Source: Gp6-AA40 sp050742535 (lineage in GTDB: Bacteria; Acidobacteriota; Vicinamibacteria; Vicinamibacterales; UBA2999). From it: a stretch of DNA of 25,854 nucleotides. The notes below the pieces were generated by a model. That model did no database searches. It saw only the letters and a list, made by a program, of their open reading frames with translations, and had not been told where the DNA came from. The stretch covers positions 1-25,854 of the forward strand of contig JBOGIQ010000046.1 in the NCBI GenBank assembly GCA_050742535.1. The letters are read 5' to 3'. Shown here piece after piece: positions 1 through 8,619 of this stretch. A program made the translations under genes and the position numbers. Numbering within the stretch: the stretch's first letter is position 1; every line of letters starts with the position of its first letter.

Positions 1-1
1 C

Positions 2-1504
2 TTTCCGCAGGGCCGGCCGCTCTACGCGTACGTCCCGTGGTGGATCAGCCACGCCGTCAGCCTGTTGTGGACCTTCACCGTTCGCGGCGAGGGGCGTCCG
101 GAGATCTCCCGCGCGGCGGGCGTCGCGGCGTCCCTTCAGTGCTTCGTGCTTGCCGGTCTGCTGCACATCTGGCAGACCCTTCGCGCCATCCGGTTCTGGA
201 TTCTGGAACGGCTCGAGGTGCTCCGCCCGTACGAGCGGCGCCTGCGTCTGGTGCTCCGCTCGATCGCCCGGCGCGGCGTGATCGACTGGACGCGGGCGCA
301 CCTGAGGGAGTTCATGGGTGCGAAGGCTTTGAGGAAAGCGCGCGCGCGCGTCGGCAAGAAGGTCAGGTACTACAGCTTCGAAGCGGTGCGCCGGCCCGGG
401 CTCTGGTTCCTCAGCACACTGCAGGCGCTGCCGATCGTGAAGACGCGCGTGATTCCGTCGCTGGTGAAGGATCAGCTCGACGAACTTCCTGCCGCACCGC
501 ACGCCGAGGCGATGCGCCGTGAAATCGAGCCGCTCACGAAGACCGACGCTCCGATTGTCATCGGCCCCTGGGTCGGCGAGGTCGGCTACGAGCTGCTCTA
601 CTGGATTCCGTTTCTCAACTGGGCGCTGAAGGAGTTCGGCCTGGAGAAGCGCCGCCTGATCGTCGTCTCGCGCGGCGGCGCACGGCACTGGTACAGCCAC
701 ATCAGCCGGGAGTACGTCGACGTGTTCGATCTCTTCTCGCTGGACGAGTATCGCGAGGCGAACGAGCTGCGCTGGGACAAGGCCGGTCATCAGAAGCAAT
801 ACCGTATCGAGGCGATGGATCGGGACATCGCCGATCGTGTGAAGACACGGCTCGGACTCGATCACGTCGAGCTGCTGCACCCCGGTCCGATGTACCGGCT
901 GCTGCGATTCTTCTGGTTCGAGAAGGCCGGCGTCGGGATTCTGAAGCAGCACACCGAGTACAAGCCGCTGGCGCGCGTCGACCGGAGCGCCGCGCTCAAG
1001 GATCTGCCGCGCGACTACGTGGCCGTCCGCTTCTACTTCCGCCCGTCGTTCCCGGATACGCCGGAGAACCGGCGGTTTGCAGCGGATGTCGTGCGTTCGA
1101 TCAGCCGCGAGGTTCCGGTGGTGCTCCTGAACACCGGGTTGAAGCTGGACGACCACGACGACCTGAACGTGCCGGGCATGGGCATCCACCATGTCGATCG
1201 GCTGATGACCGCCGAGCGGAACCTCGAGGTGCAGACGGAGATCGTCAGCAACGCGCGGGCGTTCGTCGGCACCTACGGCGGGCTTGCGTATCTGGCGACG
1301 TTCTACGGCGTGCCGTCGTTCGCGTTCTATTCGACGCAGGCGGAACTGCTGCCGTCGCACATGGACGTCTGGTGGCGTCTGACGCGGCTGATGGGCGTGC
1401 CCGCGTCCGCCCTCGACACCCGTTCGGCGGACACGCTGCGCAGCGTGCTCGGCGGTGTCGTCCAAGGCGGTGTCGTCCACATGGACCGGGCGGTGGGTTC
1501 CTAG
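2..1504 (+). CDS. Glycosyltransferase-like protein, 5' end cut by the window edge
   Basis: The frame is open from base 2 and keeps strong G/C third-position bias before the first possible start (TTG at 65), so the real start is probably outside the window. The first ~100 readable residues are rich in aromatic and basic residues and match no family I know. From about residue 165 (numbered from TTG 65) the protein looks like a GT-B-type sugar transferase. It has the motif VIGPWVGEVGYELLYW, a central Rossmann-like part and a late FVGTYGGLAYLATFYGVP segment typical of a nucleotide-sugar binding lobe. An ATG at 314 would give a shorter protein without the N-terminal part. The gene stops 3 bases before the methyltransferase gene, so the two are surely co-transcribed. 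Donor and acceptor cannot be told. The transferase class is fairly likely and the exact role is unknown. Confidence 0.7.
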   Translation, partial: FPQGRPLYAYVPWWISHAVSLLWTFTVRGEGRPEISRAAGVAASLQCFVLAGLLHIWQTLRAIRFWILERLEVLRPYERRLRLVLRSIARRGVIDWTRAHLREFMGAKALRKARARVGKKVRYYSFEAVRRPGLWFLSTLQALPIVKTRVIPSLVKDQLDELPAAPHAEAMRREIEPLTKTDAPIVIGPWVGEVGYELLYWIPFLNWALKEFGLEKRRLIVVSRGGARHWYSHISREYVDVFDLFSLDEYREANELRWDKAGHQKQYRIEAMDRDIADRVKTRLGLDHVELLHPGPMYRLLRFFWFEKAGVGILKQHTEYKPLARVDRSAALKDLPRDYVAVRFYFRPSFPDTPENRRFAADVVRSISREVPVVLLNTGLKLDDHDDLNVPGMGIHHVDRLMTAERNLEVQTEIVSNARAFVGTYGGLAYLATFYGVPSFAFYSTQAELLPSHMDVWWRLTRLMGVPASALDTRSADTLRSVLGGVVQGGVVHMDRAVGS

Positions 1505-1507
1505 CGG

Positions 1508-2530
1508 ATGCTGCAGGCCCTCCGCCGGTTCGTCCAGGAGCGCCTCGGCGTCGCGTCGCGCGACGATCTCGTGGCGAGCAGAAAGACCATCGAGCGCAGC
1601 GAGGGACGGCTCACCAAGGCGGTGGAGAAGAACATTCTGCGGCTGGCGAAGCGCCTCGATCGGATGGACAAACAGATCGACACGCTGACCCAGTACGTGG
1701 CGCGCCTCGACGCGGTCGCGCAGACGGGCCGCCTCCGCAAGATTGAGTACAACGTCGACGCTCTCGTCCGGAACACGTTCCTCAACGGCCAGCTTCCGGA
1801 GCCGCAGGCGACGCTGGCGCGGCGTTTTCGCGGGCTGTCGGAGCACGAGGAGGACGGCATTACCGTCGCCCTTTTCCAGCGGGTCGGCGCCGCCACGCAC
1901 CGCTTCGTCGAGATTGGCGCCGGCGTGAACGGCGGCAATTCCGGGTTTCTGGCCAAGGAACTGGGATGGACCGGGTTGATGGTCGACATCGACGCCGGCC
2001 GGGTGGCGGCGCTGCAGCGGCGCTTCGCGCCCGCGGTCGCCGTCGCGCAGGCGCAGGTGACGCGCGAGAACATCAACGACCTCGTCTCGTCCCACGGATT
2101 CGCCGGCGATATCGACCTTCTCAGCATCGACATCGACGGCATCGATTACTGGGTGTGGGAGCAGCTCACCTCGTGCCGCCCGCGCCTCGTGATCGTCGAA
2201 TACAATCCGTTTCTCGGCGCCGATCGATCCGTGACGATCCCGTACGATCCGGAATTCAACAGGCATCGCTTCGACGTTCCCCGCTTTGCGTACTACGGTG
2301 CCTCGCTGCGCGCCCTGGTGAAGCTCGGCGTGCGCAAGGGGTACCGGCTCGTGCTGGTGGAGCCGCGCGGCGTGAATGCGTTCTTCGTCCGCGAGGACAT
2401 CGCGGCCGATGTGCCCGCACTGGACGTCGGCGCAGTGCCGATCGCGCCGGAGGCGATCGCCGACTTCGGACCCGGCGGGATTTACCCGTTCCTCGATCGC
2501 ACCGGCCTCGCGCTCATCGAGATTCACTAG
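1508..2530 (+). CDS. Coiled-coil plus FkbM-like SAM-dependent methyltransferase
   Basis: The 340-residue protein has two parts. Residues ~18-85 form a charged heptad-like helix (ERSEGRLTKAVEKNILRLAK and on), probably a coiled coil for oligomerisation or docking. Residues ~130-290 are a class I methyltransferase fold, with motif I FVEIGAGVNGGNSG at 133-146, an acidic end to strand 2 (MVDID) and the DLLSIDIDGIDYWVWE segment seen in FkbM-type O-methyltransferases. It probably methylates a sugar or glycan in the cytoplasm using S-adenosylmethionine. ATG 1508 follows the previous stop by 3 bases. No clear Shine-Dalgarno sequence is visible, so translational coupling is likely. The fold assignment is good; the substrate is unknown. 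Confidence 0.8.
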   Translation: MLQALRRFVQERLGVASRDDLVASRKTIERSEGRLTKAVEKNILRLAKRLDRMDKQIDTLTQYVARLDAVAQTGRLRKIEYNVDALVRNTFLNGQLPEPQATLARRFRGLSEHEEDGITVALFQRVGAATHRFVEIGAGVNGGNSGFLAKELGWTGLMVDIDAGRVAALQRRFAPAVAVAQAQVTRENINDLVSSHGFAGDIDLLSIDIDGIDYWVWEQLTSCRPRLVIVEYNPFLGADRSVTIPYDPEFNRHRFDVPRFAYYGASLRALVKLGVRKGYRLVLVEPRGVNAFFVREDIAADVPALDVGAVPIAPEAIADFGPGGIYPFLDRTGLALIEIH

Positions 2531-2559
2531 CGAGATTTATTAGAGAGAATTCGTCAACG

Positions 2560-3675
2560 ATGATCGTTGGATACAGAGACCTGCGGCAGTACCGGAAGAA
2601 AGTGGCGATGGTGGACGGCGCGTTCGATCCGCTGCATCACGGCCACGTCGAGTACTTCACTCGCGCGCGCGAACTCGGTGGCACGCTCCTGTGCAACATC
2701 GCGCCCGATGCGTACACCAGCGCCAAGCACGCGCCGCTGCTGCCGGCGGCGCAGCGGGCGGCGGTGATCGATGCGCTGAAGCCGATCGACTTCACCCACG
2801 TCAGCCCGGTGGACACCGAGACCGTCCTTCGGGAACTCCAGCCGACGCATTACATCAAAGGCAAGGACTGGGAAGGCCGGCTGCCGCCGGAACAGGTGCG
2901 GATCTGCAGGGAAGAAGGCATCGAGATCGTCTTCCTCGACACCGTCCGCGACTCGTCGACCAAGCTGCTGAAGGCATTCGAATCCGGGCCGAACGGCCAC
3001 GTCGACCTGCCGGCGTTCGAGCACCTGGTCTTCACCCAGAAGGTCATCGAACCTGAGCATTACGATTCGGACTATTTCGTCAGCGACTGGCGCCAGGCCG
3101 GCAACGACTACACGATTGAAACCCGCCGCAAAATCGAAGGACGGCACCCGCAGGTAATCAAAGAGGTGTTCCAGCCGAAACGAGTACTGGACCTGGGCTG
3201 CGGTCCCGGCGCGCTGATGTTCCTGCTGCAGGAAGTGGGCATCGCCGCCGACGGCGTGGACTTCGCGCCCAGTTCCCGTGAGCTGGCGCCGGCTGAGGTG
3301 CGCGACCGGATCACGATTGGACCGGTGGCGGAGCCGAGCATTCCGGACAGCGCCTACGATCTCGTGATCTGCCGCGAGGTGTTCGAGCACCTGACCGTCC
3401 TGCAGGTGCGCGAGGGCGTCCGGAACATCTGCCGCATCAGCTCGAAGTTCGCGTACGTGACGACCAGGTTTCACCCGAATCCGGCGACGCTGCTCGACGT
3501 CACCACGCAGTTCGACGTCGATCCGTCGCACATCACGCTGCTCAACAAGGATCTGCTCCGGCTGTTCTTCGTGCTCGAGGGATTCCGCCAGCGGAAGGAT
3601 CTCGAGGATCGGATCGACTGGATGGGCAAGGGCCGCGTACTGGTCTACGAAAAAGTTGAGGACATACATCCATGA
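2560..3675 (+). CDS. Fused cytidylyltransferase-like and SAM methyltransferase protein
   Basis: This 371-residue protein joins two enzymes. Residues ~14-145 are a HIGH-superfamily nucleotidyltransferase of the RfaE-C/TagD type. It shows GAFDPLHHGH at 20-29 (the HxGH nucleotide-binding motif), the HYIKGKDWEG segment and a late DSSTKLL, like the ISSTxIR motif of the family. Residues ~180-371 are a class I methyltransferase with VLDLGCGPG at 209-217, an acidic strand-2 end (GVDFA) and the YDLVICREVFEHL motif IV/post-IV region. A likely role is activating a sugar or polyol phosphate and methylating the product or a related glycan intermediate. The ATG at 2560 is chosen because the nucleotidyltransferase fold starts right after it; the frame is open further upstream only inside the preceding gene. 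Its stop overlaps the next start as ATGA. The domain calls are firm; the substrates are not known. Confidence 0.85.
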   Translation: MIVGYRDLRQYRKKVAMVDGAFDPLHHGHVEYFTRARELGGTLLCNIAPDAYTSAKHAPLLPAAQRAAVIDALKPIDFTHVSPVDTETVLRELQPTHYIKGKDWEGRLPPEQVRICREEGIEIVFLDTVRDSSTKLLKAFESGPNGHVDLPAFEHLVFTQKVIEPEHYDSDYFVSDWRQAGNDYTIETRRKIEGRHPQVIKEVFQPKRVLDLGCGPGALMFLLQEVGIAADGVDFAPSSRELAPAEVRDRITIGPVAEPSIPDSAYDLVICREVFEHLTVLQVREGVRNICRISSKFAYVTTRFHPNPATLLDVTTQFDVDPSHITLLNKDLLRLFFVLEGFRQRKDLEDRIDWMGKGRVLVYEKVEDIHP

Positions 3676-4748
3676 ACCGTCAGCTCATCATCGGCGACCA
3701 CATCATCAGCGACGACAGCGATGCATATGTCATCGCGGAGATCGGCCACAACCATCAGGGCAGCGTGAAGACGGCCAAGGAGCTGTTCCAGGCGGCGGCC
3801 GAATGCGGCGTCGACGCCGGGAAGCTGCAGAAGCGCGACAACCGCTCGCTCTACACGCGCGAGATGTACGACAAGCCGTACGACAACGAGAACAGCTTTG
3901 GCGCCACCTACGGCGAACACCGCGAGGCGCTCGAGTTCGGCAAGTCCGAATACGAGGAACTGCAGGCGGAGTCCGGCCGGCTGGGGATGGCGTTCTTCTC
4001 GACGGCCTTCGACCTCAGGAGCGCGGACTTCCTGGCCGAGCTGAACACGCCGGCCTACAAGATCGCCTCGGGCGATCTGAAGAACATCCCGCTGCTGCGC
4101 CACGTCGCCAAGATTGGCAAGCCGATGATCGTCAGCACCGGCGGCGGCACCATGGACGACGTGCAGCGCGCCTACGACGTCATCATGCCGATCAACCCGC
4201 GGCTGTGCCTGCTGCAGTGCACCTGCGGATACCCGGCGGAGTTCGCCGAGCTCGACCTGCGCGTCATCACCACGTATCGCGAAAAGTTCCCGGAGATCGT
4301 CATCGGCTACTCCGGCCACGACAACGGCATCGCCATGCCCGTGGCCGCGTATATGCTCGGCGCACGGATCATCGAGAAGCACTTCACGTTGAACAGGGCG
4401 ATGAAAGGCACCGACCATCGGTTCTCGCTCGAGCCGGTCGGCATGAAGAAGATGATTCGCGATCTGCAGCGGGTGCGCATGGCGCTGGGCGACGGCCGCA
4501 AGAAGGTCTACGCCAGCGAGGCGAGCCCGGTGCTGAAGATGGGGAAGAAGCTGGTTGCCGCCCGCGATCTGCCGGCCGGTCACGTGCTGACCATCGCCGA
4601 CATCGCGATCAAGAGCCCGGGCGACGGCCTGCCGCCTTACTATCTCGACCAGATCGTCGGCCAGGCGCTGAGCCGTGATGTCCGCGCCGATCAGTCGCTG
4701 ACGCTCGAGCTCGTCGGCCGGCCCGCTGGTGCCGCGGCAGGAGTGTAG
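3672..4748 (+). CDS. NeuB-family sialic/nonulosonic acid synthase
   Basis: NeuB enzymes condense phosphoenolpyruvate with a hexosamine-derived aldose to give a nine-carbon sugar acid, in the cytoplasm. The 358-residue length fits. The TIM-barrel part shows IAEIGHNHQG (21-30), KLQKRDN (usually KFQ), FFSTAFD, YKIASGD, STGG, QCTCGYPAE, IGYSGHDNG, IIEKHFTL and DHRFSLEP in the family order. Residues ~290-350 form the C-terminal antifreeze-like SAF domain (KKLVAARDLPAGHVLT, then SPGDGLPP). The start overlaps the stop of the nucleotidyltransferase-methyltransferase gene (ATGA), so the two proteins are probably made together. No NeuA-type CMP transferase and no NeuC/LegG-type hydrolysing epimerase lies in the window. 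The product could therefore be sialic, legionaminic, pseudaminic or another sugar acid. The family is certain; the product is not. Confidence 0.9.
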   Translation: MNRQLIIGDHIISDDSDAYVIAEIGHNHQGSVKTAKELFQAAAECGVDAGKLQKRDNRSLYTREMYDKPYDNENSFGATYGEHREALEFGKSEYEELQAESGRLGMAFFSTAFDLRSADFLAELNTPAYKIASGDLKNIPLLRHVAKIGKPMIVSTGGGTMDDVQRAYDVIMPINPRLCLLQCTCGYPAEFAELDLRVITTYREKFPEIVIGYSGHDNGIAMPVAAYMLGARIIEKHFTLNRAMKGTDHRFSLEPVGMKKMIRDLQRVRMALGDGRKKVYASEASPVLKMGKKLVAARDLPAGHVLTIADIAIKSPGDGLPPYYLDQIVGQALSRDVRADQSLTLELVGRPAGAAAGV

Positions 4749-4799
4749 CCACTTTGATGGCAATTGCACCCAGTGACCTCCTTGAACTGACCCTCTGAC

Positions 4800-5609
4800 A
4801 TGACCGACAGATTCCGCTTGGACGGCCGCGTGGCGGTCGTCACCGGCGCGCTCGGCAATCTCGGGCCCGTCTGGGCGCAGGCATTGCTCGAAGCAGGCGC
4901 GACGGTCATCGGCCTGGACCTGCCGGAGGCCAGACCGAACGCCGCGTTCGAGGCTCTGCAGTCGGCACACTCCGGCCGGCTCACGCTGATCGGCGCGAAT
5001 GTCACCGATCGCGCCGCACTTGGCGCCGCGCGCGACGAGGTGCGTGCGCGCCACGCGGTCCCGTCGGTGCTCGTCAACAACGCCGGCATCGACGCTCCGC
5101 CGGCCGCCGCTGGTGGCGGCCACCGGCTCGAGGACATCCCCTTCGACGTGAACCGCCGCATCTTCGAAGTCAACACGCTGGGCTTGTTTCAGGTCACGCA
5201 GCTGTTCGGCGGCGACATGGCCAAAGCGGGCCGCGGCTCGATCATCAACATCGGCTCGCTCTACGCATCCGTGTCGCCGGACGCACGCTTCTACGACCAC
5301 ATCGTCAGCGATCCCCCGTTTCTGAAGCCGCCGGCATACGGCGCGTCGAAGGCAGCGGTCGTGAACCTGACGAAGTACTTCGCGACGGCGTGGGGACCGC
5401 TCGGTGTCCGCGTGAACACGCTGTCGCCGGGCGGTGTGCTGGCCGCCCAGGATGACCGGTTCAAGTCGAAATTCAACGCCCGGGTTCCGCTTGGGCGCAT
5501 GGCCAGCCATCAGGATTTGATCGGTCCGCTGCAGTTTCTGGCGTCGGACGCCTCGGCCTACGTGACCGGCGCCGAACTTCGCGTCGACGGAGGTTTCACC
5601 GCCTGGTGA
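4800..5609 (+). CDS. SDR-family oxidoreductase, sugar-cluster type
   Basis: This is a classical short-chain dehydrogenase/reductase of 269 residues. The NAD(P)-binding glycine motif is TGALGNLG at the N-terminus, followed by the NNAGID motif. The catalytic triad is visible as Ser153 (NIGSLYAS), Tyr180 and Lys184 (YGASK). The C-terminus (ASAYVTGAELRVDGGFTAW) is typical of the family. A loop between Ser153 and Tyr180 (SPDARFYDHIVSDPPFLKPP) is longer than in standard FabG-like members and resembles SDRs next to nonulosonate genes, such as PtmA; that comparison is from memory. It probably oxidises or reduces a sugar intermediate of the NeuB branch. No good Shine-Dalgarno sequence is seen before ATG 4800. 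The last codons overlap the GTG start of the next gene (GTGA). Confidence 0.85.
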   Translation: MTDRFRLDGRVAVVTGALGNLGPVWAQALLEAGATVIGLDLPEARPNAAFEALQSAHSGRLTLIGANVTDRAALGAARDEVRARHAVPSVLVNNAGIDAPPAAAGGGHRLEDIPFDVNRRIFEVNTLGLFQVTQLFGGDMAKAGRGSIINIGSLYASVSPDARFYDHIVSDPPFLKPPAYGASKAAVVNLTKYFATAWGPLGVRVNTLSPGGVLAAQDDRFKSKFNARVPLGRMASHQDLIGPLQFLASDASAYVTGAELRVDGGFTAW

Positions 5610-6703
5610 CCGGGTTTCCTGGGCTCGTCGTGCAGAAGACGCTTCGCGGCGTGAGCCGCGCGAAGAAGCAGGCGCAGCGCGGAGCGAAGCTGGCGCGCTA
5701 CGTCGCCGGGCGTGTCCGCTCCGCCGAAAAGAGTCTGTACTTCCACCTCCGCGATACACGGGCCGGCCAGGCGCTGCTGCGCGCGGCGACGATCGCCGGC
5801 GGCGGCCGGGAACTGCGTGAGCGCCGCCAGATGGCGGCCGACTACGTCAGGACGATCGGCAGGCCGCTGATCGATCCGGCGAAAGGCTGGGGCGCGGTCG
5901 CGTTCGACCCTGCCAGCCCCGAATTCAGCGGGGTACTCGCGACGAGCCGCCGCCTGTTCGAGATCAAGAAGGCCAAGATCGCCGAACAGATGGCCGGCTT
6001 CGAGCAGTGGGACGCGAAGAAGCAGGCCAAGTTCCTGACGCGGAAACAGTCGTTCTACCGGCACCTCCTCAAGGACGAGGATCTTCGCCGCAATCCCGAT
6101 CTCGTCGAGTTTGCGTTGAGCGACGCGCTGCTCGGTCCGGTCACGCAGTATCTCGGAATGGTTCCGTACCTGACGCGAGTGGACCTGGTCTATTCGGTGT
6201 CGCGCGGGACGGACGAAAAGATCGAAAGCCAGCTGTTCCACCTCGATCACGAAGGGCTGCGGCAGCTCAAGTACTTCATCTACGTCTACGACGTCGGCAA
6301 GCCGGAGGGCCCGTTCACGTTTCTCCCGGCCGATACGAGCTTTCGCGTCGTCAACGACGTGCGCAGCTGGAGAAAGCGGCACGGCGGCGGCCAGGACGTG
6401 GAATCGCGCCGGTATCTCGACAACGAGATCACCGCGGTCAACGCGGCGCAGGACATCGTGACCGTGAAGGGGGCGACAGGGTCAGGCGTCGCCGTCGACA
6501 CGTCACGCTGCCTTCATCTGGGCAGCCGCGTCAGTCCCGGCGCCTTCAGGCTGGTCCTCTATCTCCAGTACTGCACCACGCGGGAAATCACGAACGTGTT
6601 CGACGTCGATCGCTTCCGGCACGACCGGGTGAAGCATCTGGCGGTCGCGCACAGCGTCGAGCAGGGGCGCGCACTCGCCGACAAGTACGAGATGGGAGGT
6701 TGA
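5606..6703 (+). CDS. PhyH-like Fe(II)/2-oxoglutarate dioxygenase, copy 1
   Basis: The protein has 365 residues from a GTG start inside a GTGA overlap with the SDR stop. It looks like the phytanoyl-CoA dioxygenase-like family. The iron-binding triad is His212 and Asp214 (FHLDHEG) with distal His304 (SRCLHLGS). Arg315 (AFRLVLYLQY) is the likely 2-oxoglutarate carboxylate ligand. Residues ~10-45 are a basic helix (AKKQAQRGAKLARYVAGR), and ~100-140 is a lysine-rich helical region that may pack on the core or bind membrane or glycan. Members of the family hydroxylate small molecules using O2 and 2-oxoglutarate and release succinate and CO2. Here the substrate may be a sugar, a lipid carrier or a glycan. 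The gene is a clear paralogue of the one at 8620, and the next gene starts within its stop (TGATG). A GGGAGG ribosome site for that gene lies inside this CDS. Confidence 0.8.
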   Translation: MTGFPGLVVQKTLRGVSRAKKQAQRGAKLARYVAGRVRSAEKSLYFHLRDTRAGQALLRAATIAGGGRELRERRQMAADYVRTIGRPLIDPAKGWGAVAFDPASPEFSGVLATSRRLFEIKKAKIAEQMAGFEQWDAKKQAKFLTRKQSFYRHLLKDEDLRRNPDLVEFALSDALLGPVTQYLGMVPYLTRVDLVYSVSRGTDEKIESQLFHLDHEGLRQLKYFIYVYDVGKPEGPFTFLPADTSFRVVNDVRSWRKRHGGGQDVESRRYLDNEITAVNAAQDIVTVKGATGSGVAVDTSRCLHLGSRVSPGAFRLVLYLQYCTTREITNVFDVDRFRHDRVKHLAVAHSVEQGRALADKYEMGG

Positions 6704-8601
6704 TGCCCCCGGAACGTGTTGCCGGTGCACGCATCGTCCTCGCCGCCGCCGCTGTTGCTGTCCTCGCGTTCGTCTATCGCCTGCCCGATGCCACGTCGCT
6801 CATCAACGATCACTTCATGCATGTCGCCTGGGGACGCCAGCTGCTGTGGGGCCGGCTGCCCGTCCGCGACGCCGTGTCGCTGGGCATGCCGCTGCAGACC
6901 GGTCTGTCCGCGGCTGCAGAGGGGCTCGTCGGCTATCGACTGCTTTCGGAGGCTCTCGTCATCAGCACGGCCTTTGCGGCCGCGGCCGTCCTGACGTTCG
7001 TTCTGGTTCACCGTGCGACCGGCCGCATTGCGGTTGCCGTCGCCGCCGCGCTGCTGGAGATTGCAATCGCGCCACGCACGTACAGCTATCCGAAGCTGAT
7101 CGTGTACGCGGCTGGCATCCTGCTGCTGTGGCGCTACATCGACCAGCCGTCGAATCGGCGCGCGGTCCATCTCGCGGTCGCGACGGCGCTCGCGTTTTAC
7201 CTGCGCCACGATCACGGTCTCTATCTGGGTCTTGTCACCGTGGCGGTCATCGCCATGCGCCACGCCCGTGACCTGCGCGCCGCGATGCGGCAGATGACCG
7301 TGTATGCCGCCGGCTGCGTGCTGCTGGTCGCGCCGTTCTTCGCCTACGTCGAGGCGTACGGCAGCGTGCGCGAGTACGCACGGGACCTTCGCCAGTTTTC
7401 CGCGCGGGAACGTTCCGGCAACCCATTCGTCTGGCCGGCGTGGCCGCTCTCGACCGGCGACAACATCGCCCGGTGGACGACGGAACAGGACCGCGCGGTG
7501 CCGATCAACATTCGCTGGACGGATTCGTCGTCTCACGAGACTCGCCGGCAGGCGGCGATCCGCCATCGTCTACAGGTTTCTTCGGCGGGACCGGTCGAGT
7601 CCGGCCGGTTCACGCTCTATGACACCAGCACGGTGAACGGCGCCGCGCTCATCAACGATCCGGCCATCGAGGACACGTCGGGCATCGATCGGACGACCGG
7701 CGAGGTGTATACGACCGGCTGGTACGTCGGTCCGATCCGGCTGTTGAAAGGCCTCGACACTGCCGCCGGATCGGCCGCGTTCCTGTTCTTCGTGTTCCTG
7801 CTGCTGCCGGCCGTCGCCGCGGCCGTTCTGCTGCGAACGACGCGCGCGCCTGGCCCGCTCGGTCAGTGGGAACGCGTCAAGATTGCCGCGGTGGTGCTCG
7901 TCGCAATCGTGACCTTTGCCGGCTTTGTTCGCGAAGCGCTGGACGCCCGGATTGGTGATGCCGTCGTCGCCCCCGTGATCCTTGGCGCGTGGTTGTGTGC
8001 TGGATTACTGGCCGGCGGACGGCCGTCGGCGTGGCATCGTCTCGCGCGCGTGGCGGTTCTCGCCCTGCTGCTGATTCCTGTGACCAGGAGCGTGGTGGTT
8101 GCCGGCGCCGTTGAGCCGCACGTCGAGCGCGCGGAGCCGTTTGCCGTCGCGTGGAAGCGATTGGTGACCAGCCCGCCGTTCGACGCCTGGGCCGCAACTG
8201 GAAGCGCCGAGTACCGGGTGGTGCGCTATGTCCGGGAGTGCACCGGTGAGCGCGAGCCGCTGCTCGTCCTCTCGCCGGCGCCGCAGATTTACTACTACGC
8301 GGATCGCCCCTTCGCCGGCCGCATGGGCTGGTACATGGAGGGCTACTACAGTTCGGAATTCAATCAACGCGAGAACGCCGCCGCGCTCGAGGAAGATCGG
8401 CCGGCCATCGCGATTATCGACGCCGGTCGCGAATCGAAGGATCTGGCGACGCATCCGGCGGCGCTTGCATATCTGGCACGCAACTATCATCAGGTCGGTG
8501 AGTTGCCTGGCGCTGATGGAACAGCTCTCCGCGTGTTCGCCCGCAACGATCGTCAGGCGGCGTCAACACATCCCGACGCCGGCTGGCCCTGTTACCGCTG
8601 A
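6703..8601 (+). CDS. Polytopic GT-C-like membrane glycosyltransferase
   Basis: This 632-residue protein starts at ATG 6703 (TGATG overlap, GGGAGG three bases upstream). It has an N-terminal membrane segment (residues ~9-25) and then an acidic first loop, INDHFMHVAWGRQLLWG with VRD a little further on. That arrangement is typical of GT-C transferases using polyprenyl-phosphate sugars. More membrane helices follow, and FYLRHDHGLYL resembles the Arg-Asp/His motif of this fold. A long probably extracytoplasmic loop (~225-355) separates the early helices from later ones (~355-380 and ~395-480). The C-terminal ~130 residues look soluble. Residues 268-333 of the loop align without gaps to part of the YfhO-like protein at 9657. 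It probably transfers a sugar on the outer face of the inner membrane. The GT-C class is likely; the donor is unknown. Confidence 0.7.
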   Translation: MPPERVAGARIVLAAAAVAVLAFVYRLPDATSLINDHFMHVAWGRQLLWGRLPVRDAVSLGMPLQTGLSAAAEGLVGYRLLSEALVISTAFAAAAVLTFVLVHRATGRIAVAVAAALLEIAIAPRTYSYPKLIVYAAGILLLWRYIDQPSNRRAVHLAVATALAFYLRHDHGLYLGLVTVAVIAMRHARDLRAAMRQMTVYAAGCVLLVAPFFAYVEAYGSVREYARDLRQFSARERSGNPFVWPAWPLSTGDNIARWTTEQDRAVPINIRWTDSSSHETRRQAAIRHRLQVSSAGPVESGRFTLYDTSTVNGAALINDPAIEDTSGIDRTTGEVYTTGWYVGPIRLLKGLDTAAGSAAFLFFVFLLLPAVAAAVLLRTTRAPGPLGQWERVKIAAVVLVAIVTFAGFVREALDARIGDAVVAPVILGAWLCAGLLAGGRPSAWHRLARVAVLALLLIPVTRSVVVAGAVEPHVERAEPFAVAWKRLVTSPPFDAWAATGSAEYRVVRYVRECTGEREPLLVLSPAPQIYYYADRPFAGRMGWYMEGYYSSEFNQRENAAALEEDRPAIAIIDAGRESKDLATHPAALAYLARNYHQVGELPGADGTALRVFARNDRQAASTHPDAGWPCYR

Positions 8602-8619
8602 GCCAAGGATTCGAAACTG

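Noticed and set aside
4776..4782. Perfect AGGAGGT on the - strand
   Set aside because: No gene-like frame follows it on that strand; it lies in a short spacer between two + strand genes.
3645..5759. A 704-codon frame on the - strand, with others such as 2554-3669 and 12181-13614
   Set aside because: They lie exactly opposite clear + strand enzymes, have the Arg/Ala/Asp/His-rich composition of antisense high-GC frames and show no family motif.
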